NCBI GenBank assembly: GCA_902796115.1
Contig: CADBNX010000245.1
Location: 1 to 8,698 of the forward strand
Source: an uncultured Eubacteriales bacterium
Lineage (GTDB): Bacteria > Bacillota > Clostridia > Christensenellales > Aristaeellaceae
Direction: 5' to 3'
Length of the DNA: 8,698 nt
Below are positions 1 to 6,460 of this stretch, piece by piece. Below the pieces are notes generated by a model, which saw only the letters and a program-made list of their open reading frames with translations, had not been told where the DNA came from and did no database searches. Numbering within the stretch: position 1 is the first letter of the stretch; each line of letters begins with the position of its first letter. A program made the translations under genes and the position numbers.

Positions 1-1
1 T

Positions 2-868
2 TCCCTTCAGGTGGGGTCCACGGGAAATCTGGGGCTGTCCGTCGGCATCGCGGGAGCGGCGTTCGGCTTCCATACGACCGTACACATGTCCGCCGACGCA
101 AAGGCCTGGAAAAAGGCCCTGCTCCGGGAAAAGGGCGTCGAGGTGATCGAATACGCGGGCGATTATCAGGCCGCGGTCGCAGAAGGGCGCAGAAAAAGCC
201 TGTGCGATCCGAAAAGCTATTTTGTGGATGACGAGTATTCGCGCACGCTCTTTCTGGGCTACGCAGCGGCATCGGCCGAAATCGCAGGCCAGTTTGAAAG
301 CCTCGGCATGATCCCGGATGAAAACCACCCGCTGTTTGTATACCTGCCCTGCGGGGTCGGCGGCGGTCCGGGCGGAGTCGCTTACGGATTGAAACGGCTG
401 TGGGGCGATCGGGTGCACTGCCTTTTCGCGGAGCCCGTCGAATATCCTTCCATGCTGCTCGGCATGGCAACGGAGCGTCATCAGGAAGCGAACGTGCGCG
501 AAATCGGCCTCGGCGGCCCGACCTGTGCGGACGGACTGGCCTGTGCCTCCCCTTCCGGTTTTGTCTCAAGGCTGTGCCGCAACCTCATATCCGGCGTCGC
601 GACCGCGTGCGACGCGTCCATGCTGTCGGATATGGCGCTGCTGAAGCAGGCAGAAGGTATCCGTATCGAGCCTTCCGGCTGCGCCGCCTTCTCCGCCTGC
701 CGCGCGCTTCTCACTTCCGCCGCCGGCGCGGATTATCTTGCCCGCCTCGGCATCGGAAAAGAACAGCTTTCAGGTTCCGTCCATCTGTGCTGGGCAACCG
801 GCGGACGGCTTGTGCCGCCGGAGGAATGGGAACGCCTGTTCTCCCGCAGGGATAAACCTTCATCCTGA
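2..868 (+). CDS. dsdA: D-serine ammonia-lyase (D-serine dehydratase), 5' end cut by window edge
   Basis: PLP-dependent fold-type II enzyme that converts D-serine to pyruvate and ammonia in the cytoplasm, used to detoxify D-serine or use it as carbon and nitrogen. The frame is open to the left edge, so the GTG at 11 is an internal valine. About 288 residues are visible; the E. coli enzyme has roughly 442, so about 150 N-terminal residues, including the PLP-binding lysine, lie outside. Visible family marks are the VGSTGNLGLS loop (bases 11-40), HMSADAKAWKK, DDEYSRTLFLGY, the glycine-rich phosphate-binding loop PCGVGGGPGG (347-376), the GIRIEPS segment, and the C-terminal HLCWATGG motif whose threonine is expected near the PLP ring nitrogen. 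After WATGG the residue is arginine where E. coli has glycine. Order and spacing of the motifs match DsdA over the whole fragment, so identity is secure. A MATE exporter gene follows 57 bases downstream and is probably co-transcribed. Confidence 0.95.
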   Translation, partial: SLQVGSTGNLGLSVGIAGAAFGFHTTVHMSADAKAWKKALLREKGVEVIEYAGDYQAAVAEGRRKSLCDPKSYFVDDEYSRTLFLGYAAASAEIAGQFESLGMIPDENHPLFVYLPCGVGGGPGGVAYGLKRLWGDRVHCLFAEPVEYPSMLLGMATERHQEANVREIGLGGPTCADGLACASPSGFVSRLCRNLISGVATACDASMLSDMALLKQAEGIRIEPSGCAAFSACRALLTSAAGADYLARLGIGKEQLSGSVHLCWATGGRLVPPEEWERLFSRRDKPSS

Positions 869-925
869 GCGCCGCCGAACCGGCGTGCCTCTCCAAAATC
901 ACGCGCCATACTCCCGGAGGTATTC

Positions 926-2302
926 ATGAGTCAGCAAAAACGCATTATCCGTGACCTTACCGTCGGCAGCGTGCCGAAAACCCTGCTCACTTTTTCCCTG
1001 CCGCTCTTTTTATCCGGGCTGCTCCAGATGGTGTACAATATGGTGGATATGGTGGTAGTCGGCCGTTTCGTCGGCACACAGGGGCTTTCCGCCGTGTCCA
1101 TCGGCGGCGAGGTGCTCATGCTGATCACCTTCGTCGCCATGGGCTTCTCCAACGCCGGGCAGATCCTGATTTCCCGCGCGGTCGGGGAAAAACGGCACGA
1201 CCGGGTAGGTGAGCTGGTCGGCACGCTGTTTACCCTGCTGATGAGTCTCGCGGTCGTCATCATGATCATCTTCCTGTTCAGCTATAAGGGCATCGTAGCC
1301 TGGCTCAATACACCGGAGGACATCGTCGAATACACGGAAAGCTACAGCATCACCTGCGTATGGGGCATCGTCTTCATCTACGGCTACAACATGGTATCCG
1401 CCATCCTGCGCGGGATGGGCGATTCGAAGCATCCGTTCCTGTTCATCGCGATCGCTTCCGTCATCAACGTGATCCTGGACATCCTTTTTGTGGGGCCGCT
1501 CGGCATGGGTCCCGGGGGTGCGGCGCTGGCCACGGTGATCGGCCAGGCGGTCAGCTTCCTGTTCGCGCTGGTGCTCCTATACCGGAAGCGCGAGGAAATC
1601 TACTTTGACTTCAAACCCTCCCATTTCCGGATCTATCCTTCCGTCATCAAGCCGCTTCTGTCCCTCGGCTTCCCGATGGTCATCCAGTCCGCGGCGGTCA
1701 CTTTTTCGATGCTCTTTGTCAATTCCTATATCAATACCTACGGCACCGTCGCGGTCGCGGTCACAGGCGTGGCCCGCAAGCTGGAAAACATGCTCAACGT
1801 GGTTTCCCAGTCCATTTCCTCCGCGGGCGGCGCCATGGTTTCCCAGGCGCTCGGCGCAGGCAAAACCAAACGGGTCCCCAAAATCGTTTACACCGCCCTG
1901 TGGGTGGTCGCCATCCCCGCTTCGGTGTTTGCCCTTATCACCTGGCTGCATCCGGAATGGCTGTTCGGGCTTTTCTCCGATGATCCTGCCGTGCTCGCCA
2001 TGGCCGTGACCTATGTGCCCGTTGCCATGGTACAATACCTGGGCTCCACGCTGCGCCCCGCCAATTTCGCGCTGATCAACGGTTCCGGAAATTCAAAGCT
2101 CAATCTGATGGTCGCGCTGCTGGACGGCATCGCAAGCCGCATCGGACTTTCCCTGCTGCTGGGCGTCACGTTCGGCCTGGGTATCCGCGGCTTCTGGTTC
2201 GGAAACGCGTTCTCCGGCTGCGTGCCCTTCCTGATCGGCGGAACTTACCTGCTCTCCGGCACCTGGAAAAAACGCGCAGCCGGACCGCGCGCGGAAGAAT
2301 AA
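926..2302 (+). CDS. MATE family efflux transporter
   Basis: Inner-membrane multidrug/toxin extrusion exporter of the polysaccharide-flippase superfamily, normally driven by Na+ or H+. The 458-residue length and about twelve hydrophobic segments fit a complete MATE protein. A short cytoplasmic N-terminus (1-15) precedes the first helix (about 16-38). The two homologous halves are visible: RGMGDSKHPF (162-171) in the first is echoed by NGSGNSKLNL (385-394) in the second, at the equivalent loop. GRFVGTQGLSAVSIGG (46-61) is typical of the region after helix 1. The C-terminus is a short basic/acidic tail. The ATG start is supported by GGAGG at 916-920, five bases upstream. Substrate cannot be read from sequence; adjacency to a D-serine dehydratase gene does not by itself imply transport of D-serine. 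No frameshift or truncation is seen. It lies between dsdA and an EEP-family gene on the same strand. Confidence 0.95.
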   Translation: MSQQKRIIRDLTVGSVPKTLLTFSLPLFLSGLLQMVYNMVDMVVVGRFVGTQGLSAVSIGGEVLMLITFVAMGFSNAGQILISRAVGEKRHDRVGELVGTLFTLLMSLAVVIMIIFLFSYKGIVAWLNTPEDIVEYTESYSITCVWGIVFIYGYNMVSAILRGMGDSKHPFLFIAIASVINVILDILFVGPLGMGPGGAALATVIGQAVSFLFALVLLYRKREEIYFDFKPSHFRIYPSVIKPLLSLGFPMVIQSAAVTFSMLFVNSYINTYGTVAVAVTGVARKLENMLNVVSQSISSAGGAMVSQALGAGKTKRVPKIVYTALWVVAIPASVFALITWLHPEWLFGLFSDDPAVLAMAVTYVPVAMVQYLGSTLRPANFALINGSGNSKLNLMVALLDGIASRIGLSLLLGVTFGLGIRGFWFGNAFSGCVPFLIGGTYLLSGTWKKRAAGPRAEE

Positions 2303-2320
2303 CGCATCCCGTGGCTTCAT

Positions 2321-2339
2321 GATCCGCAGCACGCGGATC
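2321..2339 (+). other. Small perfect inverted repeat in the MATE-EEP spacer
   Basis: GATCCGC (2321-2327) and GCGGATC (2333-2339) form a seven-base-pair stem with a five-base loop, 18 bases after the MATE stop codon. There is no following T run, so it is not a classical intrinsic terminator. It could stabilise the 3' end of the upstream message or be a processing site. It shares its last base (C2339) with a second hairpin that carries the ribosome site of the next gene, so the two stems would at most abut. Confidence 0.5.
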
Positions 2340-2354
2340 GGAAAGGAGTTTCCG
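2339..2354 (+). promoter_or_regulatory. Hairpin presenting the Shine-Dalgarno core of the EEP gene in its loop
   Basis: CGGAAA (2339-2344) pairs perfectly with TTTCCG (2349-2354), leaving exactly GGAG (2345-2348) as a four-base loop. The ATG begins at 2356, seven bases after the GGAG. The site is certainly the ribosome binding site of the following gene. Whether the hairpin forms and affects translation is inference; the stem is short and partly A-T. Confidence 0.5.
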
Positions 2355-2355
2355 T

Positions 2356-3108
2356 ATGAAATTTGTCACCTTTAACATTCGCTGTGATCACGGACAGGAC
2401 GGGGAAAACAGTTTCTGTTACCGCAGTCCGCTCATTCAGCGCGTGATCGGGGAAGAAAAGCCCGATATCCTCTGTTTTCAGGAAGTACTGCCGCATCAGG
2501 CTGCCTGGCTGCACGGCGCGCTTGGCGATTACACGGTCATCGGCTGCGGACGGGACGCTGATTTCGGCGGAGAAGAAATGACCGTCGCTTTCCGCAGGGA
2601 CGCGTACTGGCTGCTTGAAATGCACACCTTCTGGCTGTCCGAAACGCCCCTGCAGCCCGGGACCCGCTATCCGGAGCAGAGTTCCTGTCCCCGCGTATGC
2701 ACGGAAGCGGTACTGCGGGAAACAAACGGAGGCAGGATCCTGCGCGTGCTCAATACGCATCTGGATCACGTGGGACAGCTCCCGCGCAAACTGGGCCTGG
2801 AGCAGATCCTGCGCTTCGCAGCACAGAAGGGTCCCTTCTCCGCCGCACCCGTCATCCTGGCCGGGGATTTCAACGCCCTGCCGGAAAGTGAAGAAATGCG
2901 CGGGATCGAACAGGATCCGGACTGGCGGAACGCGGCGGAAAACATCGGAATCACCTATCACGGATACGGAAAAGCGGAGGACCCCGCCCAGATCGATTAT
3001 ATCTGGGTGCGCGGGGAACTCCGCTGCGCGTCCGTATGCAAATGGGAGCAGTGTGAAAACGGGGTTTACCTGAGCGACCATTATCCGGTCTGCGCGGAAC
3101 TGGTCTGA
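2356..3108 (+). CDS. Endonuclease/exonuclease/phosphatase (EEP) family hydrolase
   Basis: Metal-dependent phosphodiesterase or phosphomonoesterase of the DNase I-like fold, 250 residues, no signal peptide, so probably cytoplasmic. All signature positions are present in order: N7 in the first strand (FVTFNIRCD), the metal ligand E43 in CFQEVL, H135 in NTHLDH, D171 and N173 in AGDFNALP, D214 in QIDYIW, and the catalytic pair D241-H242 in LSDHYP. Their spacing closely follows DNase I. Small EEP proteins of this kind include nucleases, sphingomyelinase-like enzymes and sugar or lipid phosphate phosphatases; the TFWLSETP and RYPEQSS stretches resemble uncharacterised bacterial EEP proteins of about 250-280 residues, so the substrate stays open. 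The ATG has an AAAGGAG ribosome site in a small hairpin. Third gene of the + strand block; its stop codon lies seven bases from that of the convergent GH28 gene. Confidence 0.9.
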   Translation: MKFVTFNIRCDHGQDGENSFCYRSPLIQRVIGEEKPDILCFQEVLPHQAAWLHGALGDYTVIGCGRDADFGGEEMTVAFRRDAYWLLEMHTFWLSETPLQPGTRYPEQSSCPRVCTEAVLRETNGGRILRVLNTHLDHVGQLPRKLGLEQILRFAAQKGPFSAAPVILAGDFNALPESEEMRGIEQDPDWRNAAENIGITYHGYGKAEDPAQIDYIWVRGELRCASVCKWEQCENGVYLSDHYPVCAELV

Positions 3109-3115
3109 CCCGTCT

Positions 3116-4432
3116 TTACAGCACCGAGAACACGGTATCGGAAAGCACCAGGTTATCCACGTGGCGGAACACGGGCGTCAGGGTCTCGTCCCTGCCGCAG
3201 TAGCTTCCGTCCTCACAGTGCGGGATATCTTCCCGGCGGATCTGCGTGAAGTGGCATCCGGTCATGTACACATTCTTCACATGGCAGTCTTCCCGCCCGA
3301 TGATGGTGGGCATATGCACGGAGAAGCTGTGGATCTGGCTGAAATAGATGTTGCGGATGCCCTCGCACAGGTTCCGCTCGCAGATGTGAATGATGATCGG
3401 CTCGTAGTAGTTGCGGTCGATGGTGATATTGGAGAAGTTCAGGTTTTCGATCAGCGTTGCCTCGTCGCCCTGGTCGCTTCCCCGGCCCTGTTTGGGCACG
3501 TCCGGAAGGCGGAAATCGATGCCGCAGGTGGAATCCGTGATGTTCAGGTTGGAAAAGGTGCAGTTCCGGATGACGCCGTCGTTATACCATCCGATGCGGA
3601 TGCCGCCCGAATGGCTGGTGATGTTGCAGTTGGTCACCGCCACTTTTTCACAGGCAGTATGCTTATACAGCGGCATCGAATACGCGCGCACCACAATGCC
3701 GTCGTCCCCGCAGGTGATGCTGCAGTCCGATACCGTCACATTGCGGCTGCAGTTGATATGGATGCCGTCGTTGTTCGGGTAATGGACGGACGCCAGGATC
3801 TGCGCCCGGTGGAAATGCACGTTTTCGCAGTCGCAGATCCAGTAGCTCCAGCCCGCGGGCTGGTTGCGCATGGTCACGTCTTCCACCAGCACATTCCGGC
3901 ACCCGATAAAGAACACCACCCGCCCGGGCGACATGCTCACCGCTCTCGGATCCAGCGGGAAGGGGACATAATCATAGTGCACCATTCCGTCTCCGCCCGG
4001 TTCTACCGGGTGCTTTTTGCGTGCGTAGGGCCACATGCTCTTCCGGGCCGCTTCCTCCGGCAGCGGCTCCATATACTCGCTGCCCTGGCAGTCGATCGCC
4101 CCGCGTCCGGTAATGGCGATATCCTCGCATCCCTCGGCATAAATCATGCAGCGCTTGTTGAAGCGCGGCGCGTATTCCGTGCGCCAGAAATCGGATTCGA
4201 TATTGGGAAAATCATTGGCGTCCGTGGAGCCCAGCAGTACTGCGTCCCGTTCGATATGCAGTTCCACGCCGCTTCTCAGGCTGATCGTGCCGCACAGGAA
4301 TCTTCCGTCCGTCAGGATCACCTGCCCGCCGTTGTGCGCGCCGCAGTCATCGATCGCCCTCTGGATGGCCGCGGTATCTTTGGTCACGCCGTCTCCCACG
4401 GCGCCGTAGTCCTTCACGTTGCAGTTCAGCAT
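3116..4432 (-). CDS. Glycoside hydrolase family 28 (polygalacturonase-type) protein
   Basis: Right-handed parallel beta-helix enzyme, 438 residues. The N-terminal YGAVGDGVTKDTAAIQRAID (9-28) is the usual opening of pectin-acting beta-helix proteins, followed by many short strand repeats of the type 'NVTVSDCSI'. The GH28 acidic triad region is visible: N220-N221-D222 in PNNDGIH and D243-D244 in CGDDGI, which align with the NTD and GDD motifs that supply the three catalytic aspartates. The canonical GHG and RIK motifs are not intact: TSHSGGIRIG (272-281) and IDFRLPD (305-311) stand at about those places. No signal peptide, so it likely acts inside the cell on imported galacturonate- or rhamnogalacturonate-containing oligosaccharides, probably exo-acting. 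ATG start with GGAGG (complement of 4439-4443) six bases upstream. Last gene of the - strand set, 63 bases after the GH99-like gene. The family is secure; the exact linkage cleaved is not. Confidence 0.9.
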   Translation of the reverse strand: MLNCNVKDYGAVGDGVTKDTAAIQRAIDDCGAHNGGQVILTDGRFLCGTISLRSGVELHIERDAVLLGSTDANDFPNIESDFWRTEYAPRFNKRCMIYAEGCEDIAITGRGAIDCQGSEYMEPLPEEAARKSMWPYARKKHPVEPGGDGMVHYDYVPFPLDPRAVSMSPGRVVFFIGCRNVLVEDVTMRNQPAGWSYWICDCENVHFHRAQILASVHYPNNDGIHINCSRNVTVSDCSITCGDDGIVVRAYSMPLYKHTACEKVAVTNCNITSHSGGIRIGWYNDGVIRNCTFSNLNITDSTCGIDFRLPDVPKQGRGSDQGDEATLIENLNFSNITIDRNYYEPIIIHICERNLCEGIRNIYFSQIHSFSVHMPTIIGREDCHVKNVYMTGCHFTQIRREDIPHCEDGSYCGRDETLTPVFRHVDNLVLSDTVFSVL

Positions 4433-4495
4433 CGTTATCCTCCGTTTATTTGGCCCGGGATCCTCCGTCAGGCAGAATCCCCGGTCTGATCTCGT

Positions 4496-5599
4496 TTATT
4501 TGTCCTGTGATCCGAATACGCGTTTCACCGCGTCCAGATATCCGTATCCCCGCAGATCATCCGGCAGCAGATAGCTTCCCTCGGTCCATTCGTTCCAGCT
4601 GTTCACGGTGACCAGCGGGCACGCGTGCGCTTCCGCCCATTCTTTCGCGTGCCGCAGCATTTTTTCCACCGCTTCCGGAGTATTTTCCCGCAGGATGTTG
4701 CCTTTCAGCGACCGGAACCTGGCGTTGTTGTCCCATCCGATGGATACATGCGGATCATACGGCACGGGGAGCCGCTCCGACAGCGCGTCCCATTCGCGCA
4801 GCACATCCGGGATCACTTCCTCGTAGGTGCGGTCCACATCCGTGAAATGCACGAACTGGTAGTGCGTCGCCGAGGAAAACGGCAGTTCGAATACCGCTTC
4901 CCCGCTTTCCCGGCCGTCCGCGTCCTTCAGGCGCGTCGCGCGTTCGTTCCAGTAAATCAGCTGAAAATGCACACCCGGGAGGCCGGCTTTCTTCGCGGCG
5001 CGGTCCAACGCTTCCATGGCATCCCTTGCCGCCGCCGCGGAACCGAAGGAAGCGCACAGATTGCGCACGTCATACACCGCGATCAGCGGTTTCCCCTGCA
5101 CCGTGTAATAATTCGGCTGCGAGAAATACCGTCCGATCCACAGCTCCCCGATTCGCGCAAAATCGTCCGGATGAACCGTGCCCCGCCAGATCACCGTATC
5201 GTGGCAGACGTCGGAATTACGGCGGTCCCACAGGTAATTCGCGTCATGATTGGCCCACATCAGGTAAAACTTCATCCGGTTCCGGTTCCGGGCCTGCAGG
5301 AATCCCTCCTCCAGACACTGGCTCAGGAACGGCCTTCCGTCATACCAGTACCAGTCATAGCAGAATACGCCCACCCCATGATCCGCGGCCAGGTCGATCT
5401 GCCCTTCCATCACGCCCGGATCCGCCTCTTCCTCATAGCCGCGCAGCGGTTTTCTGGGCCACAGATGGCCGGGAAACTTGGCTTTCGCTTCCCGGACGGT
5501 TTCCCATTCCCCGATCCCTTCCGGCCAGAAGATCCGCGTACGCGGTTCCCTGCCGGTATAGGAAGGCCAGATATAGGCCGCGGCATCCACGGCGCTCAA
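4496..5599 (-). CDS. Glycoside hydrolase family 99-like (WbsX-type) protein
   Basis: Member of the WbsX / GH99-like domain family, found both in polysaccharide biosynthesis loci and beside glycoside hydrolases; substrate unassigned. Numbering from the TTG start gives 367 residues. Marks are AAYIWPSYTG (7-16), FWPEGIGEW (24-32), the FCYDWYWYDG strand (79-88) typical of the TIM-barrel core, FYLMWANHDA (111-120), and the C-terminal VNSWNEWTEGSYLLPD (332-347), the most conserved block of the family. No signal peptide. The start is uncertain: an upstream in-frame GTG at 5647 would overlap the preceding isomerase gene by 52 bases and add a tail unlike the family, which usually begins just before the AAYIWP-like strand. 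I chose TTG at 5599, which overlaps the isomerase stop codon as TTGA; GTG at 5590 is the alternative. Immediate coupling to the isomerase gene and the following GH28 gene point to glycan breakdown rather than surface polysaccharide synthesis. Confidence 0.85.
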   Translation of the reverse strand: MSAVDAAAYIWPSYTGREPRTRIFWPEGIGEWETVREAKAKFPGHLWPRKPLRGYEEEADPGVMEGQIDLAADHGVGVFCYDWYWYDGRPFLSQCLEEGFLQARNRNRMKFYLMWANHDANYLWDRRNSDVCHDTVIWRGTVHPDDFARIGELWIGRYFSQPNYYTVQGKPLIAVYDVRNLCASFGSAAAARDAMEALDRAAKKAGLPGVHFQLIYWNERATRLKDADGRESGEAVFELPFSSATHYQFVHFTDVDRTYEEVIPDVLREWDALSERLPVPYDPHVSIGWDNNARFRSLKGNILRENTPEAVEKMLRHAKEWAEAHACPLVTVNSWNEWTEGSYLLPDDLRGYGYLDAVKRVFGSQDK

Positions 5600-6387
5600 T
5601 CGTCCACCCCGCACTTCTTCAGGAAATCGTAGCTCGATTTCACACACTCGAACGGATCCCTGCCATAGCAGTCGTCCTGTTCGATCGCATAGGAGCGCAC
5701 CTCGTTATCCCGGCAAACCTTCAGAATGGACTTCCAGTCCAGCGCGCCTTCGCCTACCGGCGCAAACTGGATCGGACGTGCTTCCCACGTCTGGCCCATC
5801 CGGCCGATCGTGAAATCCTTTGCGTGCATATAGTTGAAGCGGCTCTTCCATTTCTTCAGGAAATCCGCGGGATTGCAGCCGCCGGACTGGATCCAGTGCG
5901 TATCCGGAATGATCTGCACCCGTTCCGGATCGGTTTCCTCCAGCAGCACCTCGATGCCCTTTTTCCCGTTCCCGACCGGAATGAACTCAAACGCGTGGAA
6001 ATGATAGAGCAGCTTCACCTGATGCCTGCCCAGTTCCTCCGTCACCTCGTTCAGATAGTGCGCAAACATTTTGTATCCCGCGGCTGTATTGGAAAGATCG
6101 CGTGGAATGGAATCGATGCGCACGTATTTTGTTTCAAACAGATCGCACTGGGAAAGAACGCTCTTCGTCCTCGCTTCCAGCGCCAGCCCGCGGCAGAATA
6201 CGGAATCGTTCCGGATGCCGGCGGCGTCAAACAGTTTTTTGACTTCCTTCGGATCCATGCTGTCCGGAATCGAAAACTGCAGCAGCCGGAAGCCGATTTT
6301 CTTCAGCTTGTCCAGCGTTTCTTCCAGTCCTTCGATCGATTTGGTGAATTCCCTTACGGTGTACATCTGCAGTGAGATCCTGTCCAT
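5596..6387 (-). CDS. Sugar phosphate isomerase/epimerase (xylose isomerase-like TIM barrel)
   Basis: 263-residue TIM-barrel protein of the AP endonuclease 2 / xylose isomerase-like family, which interconverts ketoses, inositols or keto-sugar acids with a divalent metal in the cytoplasm. The start SLQMYTVRE (5-13) is typical. Likely metal and substrate residues are in YHFHAFEF (128-135), D162 and H164 of PDTHW, H188 and K190 of YMHAKDF, the VGEGALDW loop (211-218) and E236 of YAIEQDD. Length is normal. The ATG has an ideal AAAGGAGG ribosome site (complement of 6394-6401) with six bases after GGAGG. Its TGA overlaps the proposed TTG start of the GH99-like gene. A perfect -10 box lies upstream, so this is probably the first gene of a three-gene unit. 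Its substrate is unknown; next to GH28 and GH99-like genes it may process a released monosaccharide or a keto-sugar derivative. Confidence 0.9.
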   Translation of the reverse strand: MDRISLQMYTVREFTKSIEGLEETLDKLKKIGFRLLQFSIPDSMDPKEVKKLFDAAGIRNDSVFCRGLALEARTKSVLSQCDLFETKYVRIDSIPRDLSNTAAGYKMFAHYLNEVTEELGRHQVKLLYHFHAFEFIPVGNGKKGIEVLLEETDPERVQIIPDTHWIQSGGCNPADFLKKWKSRFNYMHAKDFTIGRMGQTWEARPIQFAPVGEGALDWKSILKVCRDNEVRSYAIEQDDCYGRDPFECVKSSYDFLKKCGVDD

Positions 6388-6417
6388 AATGTGCCTCCTT
6401 TAAAAGTTTACTTCCGT

Positions 6418-6447
6418 ATTATAGCTCTTTTTTGCCTCTGCCTGCAA
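6418..6447 (-). promoter_or_regulatory. Probable sigma-70/sigma-A promoter for the isomerase-GH99-like-GH28 unit
   Basis: Reading the - strand, a perfect TATAAT -10 box lies at 6423-6418 and a weak -35 candidate TTGCAG at 6447-6442, with an 18-base spacer that contains a run of A. Transcription would begin near 6411, giving a leader of about two dozen bases before the ATG at 6387. The box sits in an otherwise G+C-rich context, which makes a chance match less likely. No clear operator palindrome is visible around it. Confidence 0.6.
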
Positions 6448-6460
6448 TACCGCGATCCGT

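Noticed and set aside
869..925. GCCG-AAC-CGGC mini-hairpin after dsdA as a terminator
   Set aside because: The stem has only four base pairs and no T run follows; the spacer looks like an ordinary intra-operon gap.
4454..4484. Inverted repeat CCCGGGAT / ATCCCCGG before the GH28 gene as a terminator or operator
   Set aside because: The pairing has an internal mismatch and a 15-base loop, and no T run follows on the transcribed strand.
3161..4489. Long open frame of about 440 codons on the + strand opposite the GH28 gene
   Set aside because: It is antisense to a gene with clear family motifs, has no ribosome site, and its translation is rich in His, Arg, Val and Ala with no recognisable domain; long antisense frames are expected in G+C-rich coding DNA.
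4625..6375. Two long overlapping + strand open frames opposite the GH99-like and isomerase genes
   Set aside because: They overlap each other and both real genes, show Arg/Pro/His-rich composition without motifs, and lack credible start signals.
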